Part shown: piece by piece, positions 57,614-64,000 of the stretch | Layout of the letters: the number at the start of each line of letters is the position of its first letter | Position numbering within the stretch: the first letter of the stretch is position 1 | Assembly: GCF_030297155.1 (NCBI RefSeq) | Contig: NZ_AP028068.1 | Coordinates: 1,612,001 to 1,676,000 of the forward strand | DNA from: Vibrio sp. FE10 | Lineage (GTDB): Bacteria > Pseudomonadota > Gammaproteobacteria > Enterobacterales > Vibrionaceae | DNA: 64,000 nucleotides | Direction: 5' to 3' | Translations under genes and position numbers: made by a program | The notes under the pieces: model-generated | The model's database searches: none | What the model saw: the letters and a program-made list of their open reading frames with translations, nothing else | Told to the model about the DNA's origin: nothing

Positions 57614-57618
57614 CATGT
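57614..57618. repeat. Target-site duplication CATGT, right copy
   Basis: Matches the left copy at 55037-55041 and borders the right IS end. Confidence 0.93.
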
Positions 57619-57877
57619 ATAGGCGGTGATCTCGATCTTCACCAAAATCAAAGTTAAGAATACCTAGGGGAGTGAAAATGGCTTTGTCACCATCATCTCC
57701 ACGGTTTGAGTCTTCGCCTAGGTTTGGGTTGCCTTCTGTATAAAGGTTGGAATCAGAATGGGTATAGAGGGTAGCAAAAATAATCTCGCCACTGAATTGG
57801 TCCCACTCTACAGCATATGCATGGTTTACTGTTGATACAGAAGTCAGGGCAATTAAAGATAATTTTATCGCGTTCAT

Positions 57878-58861
57878 AACAATCTCAATAGTAGGCTTAC
57901 CTTAAATCATCCTTGTTGGTGTTTATGAGAATCCCGTCCTTTAAATCGATTCTTTAGACATGAAATTCAATAAATTAAGCACCTATCGTTAACGTTGAAA
58001 CCGTTTGATGAAGCTCAAGATGTTCGTTTGAATTCATGAATTGGAAGTGAATTATTCACGTGTGATGGAGGTAAAGCTAACAACAAAAAGTGACCTTATA
58101 TCTTGATTTCAAGCTATTGAATTTATTGAGTAATTATTTTTTGTCACTTTTATATCGTGACTAGATGAGTGCTTGTCTAAAGGTGATTTAGCTATTTTTA
58201 GATGTTTGATTAAGCAAATAGAAGGGTGTTTGCGTGCGGGATAGGCCTTTGCATGTGGCGTATTGAACTCTCGAACGCATTGAGCGCGATAGATGGAATG
58301 ATGAAAACTTGGATGGTCGAGATAGGGAGAGTATAAAGTTTAAGACGACGTCACAGCCACAGAGAATATATATGATGCTATTTTTCGAATACATACCCCT
58401 GGCTTGTGATATAAGTTTACTATGTTTTGGCGGTCTTATATTGTCACTAATCCTACCTAGGGTAACGATTATCGTTAGAAAACTCGACTAAGGATGGTTA
58501 AATAAAGGGTTTTATTTGTATGATCTTTTAAAAATATCAGTTCGAAGTTCTTTTCTAGTTTAACTTTTTTCTTTTCATCTAGATTATTATGCTTGTTGCT
58601 TTACACGTCGCTATTACAATACAACATCAAATTTTATGTGATGTATTGTTGTTGATTATGTTTAAATCTTCATAAAGTTGTATAATTACATATGTTTTAT
58701 TGATGGGTTTTATCGCCCAAGTTTAATTGTGTTGTCCCACATCAAATCCTCAAATATTAGTTCGTAGCCTTTGGCGGAAAAGGTTGTACGAATTTTCCTA
58801 CATTCGTTCATTAAGTTTTAAATAACAGTAACTTATTGTCATAAGTGGGTTGTTGCCTAAT
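57878..58861. other. Gene-free spacer with dyad-symmetric sites
   Basis: About 980 bp between the divergent DUF2860 and sensor-kinase genes; short ORFs here look random. A 15-bp palindrome TAACGATTATCGTTA lies at 58463-58477, with a matching half-site ATCGTTA at 57985-57991. A hairpin with TTCGTA / TACGAA and CCTT / AAGG arms lies at 58761-58792, followed by TTTTCCT. These could be operator sites or a small RNA end. Confidence 0.5.
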
Positions 58862-58889
58862 TTGACAAACTAGATGTCAAGTTTAGGAT
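58862..58889 (+). promoter_or_regulatory. Likely promoter and dyad operator of the sensor-kinase operon
   Basis: TTGACA (58862-58867) is a perfect -35 box with TAGGAT 16 bp downstream as -10. The -35 is one arm of an inverted repeat TTGACA-N7-TGTCAA (58862-58880). A regulator bound here would block or modulate the promoter, 37 bp before the start codon of the kinase gene. Confidence 0.5.
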
Positions 58890-58916
58890 GTCCGACCTGT
58901 TTTGTAGGAAAGTTAC

Positions 58917-61900
58917 ATGTTGAACTATAGAAATACAATCGTATTTTTTGCCATTACTTTGGTGTGCTTTGTCATTCCAGAGACTACTGTCGCATCTGAA
59001 GAAAGAGACGATAAAATCGTTGTTGGCGTGCTCGCAAATAACAATCATGATCAAGGTGATAAATTTGAGGCTATTTATGGTATCAGCTTAGATTATCTAT
59101 CAAATATAAGTCATTTCCTAAATCTAAAATTAGAAATTAAGCATTACGGAAATATCCCTGAACTGCTTGATGATGTCGAAACCAACAAAATAGATGGCGC
59201 ATTAGGGTTTAGTAAAACAGCTGAAAGAGAAAAGAAGTTCTCATTCTCAGAGCCTATTTTCTCGACGACTCTGGCCGTTTGGTACCGAGACGTATACCTG
59301 AAGAATCAAAGCCAAGATCAACTTACATGGGCGTGCATAGACAAAAGTATGTATTGCCAACTTGTAGAGAAACGTGGCGCTCAGAAAATCTACAGGGCTA
59401 AGTCCCGTGATGATGCATTCGACGCGGTATTACAGGGTAAAGCTGATGCGTTGGTCACTACTTATGTTTCAATTAACGAATACCTCGATCATAAAGATGT
59501 GATGAGAGGGGCTGTTGATGTACCTGTTTGGTTGCCTGAAGAGAAAATCCGCTTTATTTCGAGTAAAGACAACTCAGAACTCATTAAAGACATCGACTCA
59601 ATCCTCTTATGGGAAGTTGAGGGGCGTGGCATTCGCTCAGTGGCCTCAAAGAACCCTTATCATGTTAGCGACAAGCTTATCTCTCAATATAAAGCACACC
59701 AAAATGGTAAAGATGTGATCACCTACAGTTCGAGTGGTGAGGCGTATCCGTTTCTGTTTGAAAACGAAAAACAACAACTCGACGGCATGCTGGTGGAGTA
59801 TCTTGCACTGGTTTCTGCACGAACAGGGCTAGGTTTTGATTATGTCGTGCCTGAGTTGAACCTAGAATCCAGTTACACCTCTTATAACGCAGATATTGTT
59901 CCTGTGCTGTATCGCGATAGGACTAAAACTAAGGCTGCACAATGGTTAATCACCAAACCATTTATGCGTGCTAGTTTTACCAAAGTGACACACAACGAAG
60001 CCAACAATACGCTGCAGACAGATAAGAAAGGCATTCTTCTTAGTGTCAGCAAACAAGGGATCATTAATGTCGGCGAGCGTGAAGACCGAAACCTTACACG
60101 TTATCGAGATATGAAAAAGATCCTTGATGATTTGAGAAGTGGTGAGATATCAGCCGCGTACGTACCGAATGATATTACTTACTCAATGATTCTAAATGAC
60201 TCATCTGAAGGGCTCTCATTTGACCAAGATGAAGGCATCACTTATTCAATTGCCTTCGCTGTGTCTAAGAAAAATGTCGAGTTAAAGAATGTATTGAACA
60301 GCATCATTGATACGGTGAGTGTTGAAGAGATAGAAAAACTACGCCGTAACTATCGTAAGTTTGATTTGGTTTATGGTTATGACAGCAGCAATGTGAACAA
60401 GTTTGCGGCTTTGGTATCGGTCGTGTTTGTGACTCTCTCGTACCTTGGCTACCTAATATTGGTGAATCTGCGTTACAAAGTCAGGCTTGCCGAGTTGAAC
60501 GCAGGTAATGAAGAGAAAGAGAAAATCTGGCTCTCTGAGATCATTCAAGAGATCAACAATATCGTTTTTATTCATAACGATAAGAACGAGATATTGTTGA
60601 GCAATTGTCCGAAGTTCCAATCGAATGAATGTCAGGTTTGTACTATGAAGTCTCAAGCAACCGGAGCTTCGTTAGTTGGCAATCAGATTGAGATCAAAGC
60701 CATTCTTGACGGTGATAGCCTCAACGATACCCATTTAGCGAAAGATTGCCGTTTGGACATCTCTCATGTTCACCGAGAAAGCAAAACAATTGCTTCGTCG
60801 AGCAGCGACAAGCGCTTTATTTTGACTTCTTTGCTCGATATTTCTGCGCAGAAGAAGCGTGAGAACGCATTAATCAAGGCTGAGAAAGAGGCCAAACTTG
60901 CGGTTGAAGCAAGAGAGAGCCTACTCACAACTATGAGTCACGAGCTACGCACCCCCTTATCTGCGGTGCATGGGTTACTCGATATAATTAAGATCAATAC
61001 GGGTAACGACAAAGACAGTCATTTGGTCGACCAAGCAATTCGTTCTCTCGACCACTTAAATAAGCTGGTGGATGGTGTCCTGGATTTGTCGAAGATCGAA
61101 TCGGGTGTGTTGTCTGTTAAGGCCGAAAAAGTCGAACTTTTACCCCTTCTTTGTGACGTTTTCAGAACCTTTGAACCGATTTCGAAAAGTAAGAACCTAC
61201 ATTACCGTGTCGAGATTCACCCCTTTGCTTTTCGTTGGGTGATGGTTGATGGCATTCGTGTTTCTCAAATACTGACGAACTTGCTATCGAATGCCGTGAA
61301 GTTCACCTCGGAAGGCGAGATCAGTGTTGTGGTTGCCGCTGTCGATGACCAGTTAATTGTCGAGTTAACGGACACGGGCATAGGGATGACACCTATACAG
61401 CAACAACAAGTGTTGAAACCCTTTGTGCAGGCTGATGACACCATTACCAGACAGTTCGGTGGTACCGGGCTAGGGCTCAGCATTGTTGACCAACTCTTGC
61501 AATGCATGGGTGGTGAGCTTCATATTGAGTCTGAACTGAGTCGTGGTACGACGATTAACGTTTCTATTCCGTTTGTCCTATACGAAAACGAAAGCAGTGC
61601 AGATTATGATATTCGAGATCTGACTTACTCACGCGACCTACCAGATAATTTGAAAGGTTGGTGCCACGAGTGGAGATTGACGGAATCTGAGAATGCACCG
61701 GATCTGAGCATCACCCGTAGCTCTCAATCTAACCATGTTGATATGACCTTTTGCCGAGGTGTGAATGATCTGGTCACAATTGAACATCAACAATTGAAAT
61801 ACCCAGACAGTTTGTTGAATTTGATCGTGAAATCAGATGAGCACGTCATCGATGTACCAACCCCGAAAGCGGTCAGTGAATGGAAACATGGCGATGTACT

Positions 61901-62558
61901 CATCGCAGAAGATAACCCAATCAATCAAAGTGTCATGACGTTACAAATGAATGAGATCGGCATCAAACCTGTGTTTGTGGATAACGGTCTTCAAGCGTGG
62001 GAATACATTAATCAGAACCCGATTAAATTACTGCTTACTGATTTCCACATGCCCGAAATGGATGGTTACGAGCTAGCCAGCAAGATTAAGAGCAGTGACC
62101 AGTTCAAAGATATTGTCGTGATTGGTATCACCGCGGAAGACACACGAGTTGCTCGTGACAAGACCAAAGATATCGCGATCGATGACATTCTTTACAAGCC
62201 ATACAGTGTTTCCAAGTTGTTGGATATTTTAGAGAAACATGCAAAATCTTCGAGCCATGCGCCAAGTTGGTTAGAGCGATTCGGCAAAGATGATGCGATT
62301 GCGGTTGCCAATGTATTCATCAATACCATGAGCGAAGACGTAGCGAATGTTGACATCAATTCGCCAACCATCAACCGAACGCTTCATCGAATAAAAGGAG
62401 CGTTAAACGCAGTCGGTGCAAATGACATTGCTGCGTTGTGTCACGACGTTGAGTGCTGTGAAGCGAAAGCGAATACAGAAAAATTAGGGAAGTTAGTTAG
62501 GGCCATTGAGTCAGAAATTGAATTTACAAAAGCGTGGTTAAAAGCCAATGAATACTAA
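58917..62558 (+). CDS. Unorthodox hybrid sensor kinase with two periplasmic binding domains
   Basis: 1213 residues; AGGAAAG precedes the ATG. A signal peptide (about 1-26) is followed by two tandem SBP_bac_3-type solute-binding domains (about 33-255 and 265-485; SFSEPIFSTTLAVWYR in the first), then a membrane segment at about 495-517. A PAS-like region (FIHNDKNEILLSN) leads to a HisKA domain with His675 in MSHELRTP and an ATPase domain (NLLSNAVKFTSEG, DTGIGM, GGTGLGLSI). A receiver with Asp1042 (LLTDFHMPEMDGY) and a C-terminal Hpt domain with His1157 (LHRIKGALNA) complete a full phosphorelay. The architecture is that of EvgS/BvgS and RocS1. The periplasmic domains suggest a small-molecule ligand. 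It overlaps the next gene by 11 bp. Confidence 0.93.
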   Translation: MLNYRNTIVFFAITLVCFVIPETTVASEERDDKIVVGVLANNNHDQGDKFEAIYGISLDYLSNISHFLNLKLEIKHYGNIPELLDDVETNKIDGALGFSKTAEREKKFSFSEPIFSTTLAVWYRDVYLKNQSQDQLTWACIDKSMYCQLVEKRGAQKIYRAKSRDDAFDAVLQGKADALVTTYVSINEYLDHKDVMRGAVDVPVWLPEEKIRFISSKDNSELIKDIDSILLWEVEGRGIRSVASKNPYHVSDKLISQYKAHQNGKDVITYSSSGEAYPFLFENEKQQLDGMLVEYLALVSARTGLGFDYVVPELNLESSYTSYNADIVPVLYRDRTKTKAAQWLITKPFMRASFTKVTHNEANNTLQTDKKGILLSVSKQGIINVGEREDRNLTRYRDMKKILDDLRSGEISAAYVPNDITYSMILNDSSEGLSFDQDEGITYSIAFAVSKKNVELKNVLNSIIDTVSVEEIEKLRRNYRKFDLVYGYDSSNVNKFAALVSVVFVTLSYLGYLILVNLRYKVRLAELNAGNEEKEKIWLSEIIQEINNIVFIHNDKNEILLSNCPKFQSNECQVCTMKSQATGASLVGNQIEIKAILDGDSLNDTHLAKDCRLDISHVHRESKTIASSSSDKRFILTSLLDISAQKKRENALIKAEKEAKLAVEARESLLTTMSHELRTPLSAVHGLLDIIKINTGNDKDSHLVDQAIRSLDHLNKLVDGVLDLSKIESGVLSVKAEKVELLPLLCDVFRTFEPISKSKNLHYRVEIHPFAFRWVMVDGIRVSQILTNLLSNAVKFTSEGEISVVVAAVDDQLIVELTDTGIGMTPIQQQQVLKPFVQADDTITRQFGGTGLGLSIVDQLLQCMGGELHIESELSRGTTINVSIPFVLYENESSADYDIRDLTYSRDLPDNLKGWCHEWRLTESENAPDLSITRSSQSNHVDMTFCRGVNDLVTIEHQQLKYPDSLLNLIVKSDEHVIDVPTPKAVSEWKHGDVLIAEDNPINQSVMTLQMNEIGIKPVFVDNGLQAWEYINQNPIKLLLTDFHMPEMDGYELASKIKSSDQFKDIVVIGITAEDTRVARDKTKDIAIDDILYKPYSVSKLLDILEKHAKSSSHAPSWLERFGKDDAIAVANVFINTMSEDVANVDINSPTINRTLHRIKGALNAVGANDIAALCHDVECCEAKANTEKLGKLVRAIESEIEFTKAWLKANEY

Positions 62559-63714
62559 TCTCGAAATCATGATTGTTGATGATCATCCCATTCATCTGAT
62601 GTTACTGAAGCAACTGTTAACTAAGCTCGGTAGCAAGGTTACCGTGTTTGACAATGCATTAGACGCTTGTGAGAGCGTGGCTGAAAAGAAGTACGACATC
62701 ATCTTTTGTGATATCCAGATGCCGGTGCATGACGGGATAGACATGATGTTTATGTTGGACGAGGCCAATTACCAAGGCAACGTGGTGTTAATCAGCTCTG
62801 TGGAACTGACGGTGATCTCAGCTATTCGCGCAATGTGTGAAGGTTTCCCATTCGATGTGTTGGATATCATTGAAAAGCCATATACCCAGAAATCGATTGA
62901 AGATGTATTGGCGATGAGACTCAAATCGACCAATAAACCTTACCCTGAAAGAAAGAAAATTGAGGTGACTGATGAAGAGTTTTTGGTTGCTTTGGCAAAA
63001 GGGCAAATACACAACTATTACCAGCCGAAAGTGGACTTTGTCACGGAACATTTGTCCGGTTATGAAGCGTTGGCTCGATGGGTTCACCCTGAATATGGCG
63101 TGCTAACCCCAGATGTGTTCTTGCCTATTGTCACGCGATGTCAGTTGTCTGCAGAGTTGTTTGATACCGTTTTAAATAACGCGTTAGATGACATTAAAAT
63201 TCGAAACCTAGATAAGAAAATCGCCATCAATGTTGATCAGTTCAATTTAGAAGATAGTGACTTTGCACAAACGTTTATCACTCGATGTTTAGAGAGAGAT
63301 GTGAGTCCTTCGGCTTTCATTATCGAGATCACCGAGCGTGACACTTACCGAAACAGCGTGTCTTTGTATAAAAACCTCACCAAGCTCAGAGTGAATGACG
63401 TCACGGTATCAATTGATGATTTTGGTACAGGGAACTCGACATTGGAAAAATTAGCTCAATTGCCGTTCAACGAAATGAAAATTGACCGTTCATTTGTCTT
63501 TGAAATTAAAGATGATCAAAAGAAGAAAAATATCGTTTTATCAATATGTGGCTTAGCGAAAAACCTAGGTATCAAGCTTGTTGCTGAAGGGGTGGAAGAC
63601 CATGAAACTTGGTCTTTGTTAAAGGAGTACGGTGTTGAGGTTTGTCAGGGATATTTCGTCTCTAAGCCATTGCCGTTAGAACTTGTCCAAAAAATAGATA
63701 TAGAGATCAAATGA
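62548..63714 (+). CDS. Response regulator with EAL phosphodiesterase domain
   Basis: 388 residues. The N-terminal receiver (about 1-125) has the acidic pair in IVDDHP and phospho-acceptor Asp55 (IIFCDIQMP). The EAL domain (about 145-385) carries the signature YEALARW (Glu173), INVDQFN, EITERD, the DDFGTGNSTL metal-binding loop, KIDRSF, AEGVED and CQGYFVSKP. Most catalytic residues look intact, so it probably degrades cyclic di-GMP when phosphorylated by the kinase upstream. Gene overlaps on both sides place it in a three-gene operon. The closest layout I recall is RocR of Pseudomonas and VieA of V. cholerae. Confidence 0.92.
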   Translation: MNTNLEIMIVDDHPIHLMLLKQLLTKLGSKVTVFDNALDACESVAEKKYDIIFCDIQMPVHDGIDMMFMLDEANYQGNVVLISSVELTVISAIRAMCEGFPFDVLDIIEKPYTQKSIEDVLAMRLKSTNKPYPERKKIEVTDEEFLVALAKGQIHNYYQPKVDFVTEHLSGYEALARWVHPEYGVLTPDVFLPIVTRCQLSAELFDTVLNNALDDIKIRNLDKKIAINVDQFNLEDSDFAQTFITRCLERDVSPSAFIIEITERDTYRNSVSLYKNLTKLRVNDVTVSIDDFGTGNSTLEKLAQLPFNEMKIDRSFVFEIKDDQKKKNIVLSICGLAKNLGIKLVAEGVEDHETWSLLKEYGVEVCQGYFVSKPLPLELVQKIDIEIK

Positions 63715-64000
63715 ACTGTTTAATCTTCGACGACCATCCCTTGGTATGTATGGCGATCAAATCCCTGGTTGAATCTTCACCGCACATTGCTCAAGTTAAC
63801 GTCGCTTCAGAATTGAAAACTGCCAATGAGTTTGTTCGAAAGTCGAATATCGACTTACTGATCCTTGATGTGAATTTGAATGACTGTGATGGCTTTGATT
63901 TCTATCGTCGAATTAAAGCACATGGTTTTAGAGGAAGAGTGGTGTTCTATTCAGCAGAAACCAGCGCTTATTACAGCGAAATGGCATTTAAAGTGGGGGC
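63711..64000 (+). CDS. LuxR/EvgA-type response regulator (5' part)
   Basis: It starts at ATG 63711 in an ATGA overlap with the EAL gene and is open at the window edge (about 96 codons visible). It encodes a receiver domain with LIFDDHPLVCMAI and the phospho-acceptor Asp in LLILDVNLND. The DDHPLV start is typical of NarL/LuxR-family regulators, so a C-terminal helix-turn-helix is expected outside the window. It is the likely output regulator of the phosphorelay, equivalent to RocA1 or EvgA. Confidence 0.85.
   Translation, partial: MNCLIFDDHPLVCMAIKSLVESSPHIAQVNVASELKTANEFVRKSNIDLLILDVNLNDCDGFDFYRRIKAHGFRGRVVFYSAETSAYYSEMAFKVG

Larger units (their letters stand above)
54347..57877 (-). pseudogene. 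DUF2860 outer-membrane protein gene split by an IS21 element
   Basis: The 5' part (57614-57877) encodes a signal peptide (cleavage near HAYA) and the first 88 residues to HRLYM. The 3' part (54347-55039) continues with GTSRDDLSVGTLAFEFGY to the C-terminal LNYAF. Deleting the IS element (55042-57613) and one CATGT copy joins codon 88 (ATG) directly to GGT, restoring 317 residues in frame. The segments SGTTFDLAYLPTVIPGEVW and NPIFDRTRADNSYRLFIAYEY are typical of DUF2860, a Vibrio outer-membrane beta-barrel family. Both halves lack other damage, so the insertion looks recent. The gene is inactive as it stands. Confidence 0.92.

Noticed and set aside
58188..58491. Short ORFs on both strands in the spacer right of the DUF2860 gene
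   Set aside because: They lack ribosome binding sites, overlap each other and show no recognisable protein features.
1..64000. tRNA, rRNA or integrase/attachment site suggesting a genomic island
   Set aside because: None was seen; apart from the IS21 element there is no mobility gene in the window.

Overview
The window looks like chromosomal DNA of a marine Vibrio, probably of the Splendidus clade or a close relative. The evidence is moderate-to-low GC, a complete type VI secretion (T6SS) locus whose gene order matches, as I recall it, the T6SS1 locus of Vibrio parahaemolyticus, a DUF2860 outer-membrane protein gene and a ToxR/ToxS-type regulator pair. The species is an inference; the genus is fairly secure.

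Layout. (1) 1-9107: the 3' part of a giant surface protein made of Ig-like modules, with twelve complete 606-bp tandem repeats plus a partial thirteenth, ending at a strong terminator. (2) 9108-9953: gene-free AT-rich spacer. (3) 9954-17524: a three-gene T6SS cargo module, consisting of a protein with a MIX-like motif, a lipoprotein that is the likely periplasmic immunity protein, and a 1590-residue protein carrying an OmpA-type peptidoglycan-binding domain. It resembles the published binary effector modules, in which a MIX co-effector travels with a periplasm-acting effector. (4) 17601-49009: the T6SS machine. clpV and the sigma-54 activator vasH run leftward. hcp, vgrG, four accessory genes, the kinase gene ppkA and tssA-B-C-E-F-G run rightward. 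An Lrp/AsnC regulator, tssM and a vasL-like gene run leftward. A small outer-membrane beta-barrel gene and fha-tssJ-K-L run rightward. All core components are present. A good -24/-12 promoter lies in front of hcp, and terminators sit between hcp and vgrG and between tssC and tssE. (5) 49158-52431: a PAAR-like (DUF4150) effector with an AHH nuclease motif, then two small genes that are probable immunity genes. A frameshifted immunity-like fragment follows at 52695-52890.

(6) 52891-54107: a leftward ToxR-like membrane regulator and its ToxS-like partner. (7) 54347-57877: a DUF2860 gene split by a complete IS21-family element (55042-57613) flanked by the 5-bp duplication CATGT. Removing the element and one CATGT restores a 317-residue reading frame. 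(8) 57878-58916: gene-free spacer with several dyad symmetries. (9) 58917-64000: an unorthodox hybrid sensor kinase with two periplasmic binding domains, a receiver-EAL regulator and the start of a LuxR-type response regulator. The trio is laid out like RocS/RocR/RocA.

How the parts fit: VasH with sigma-54 probably drives Hcp/VgrG production. PpkA and the FHA protein would give post-translational control. The MIX module and the PAAR-AHH effector are the likely payloads, each next to candidate immunity genes. The most unusual items are a hexanucleotide repeat tract in front of the Lrp/AsnC gene inside the T6SS locus, the MIX-like/OmpA effector trio, the cleanly reversible IS21 insertion and the decayed orphan immunity fragment.
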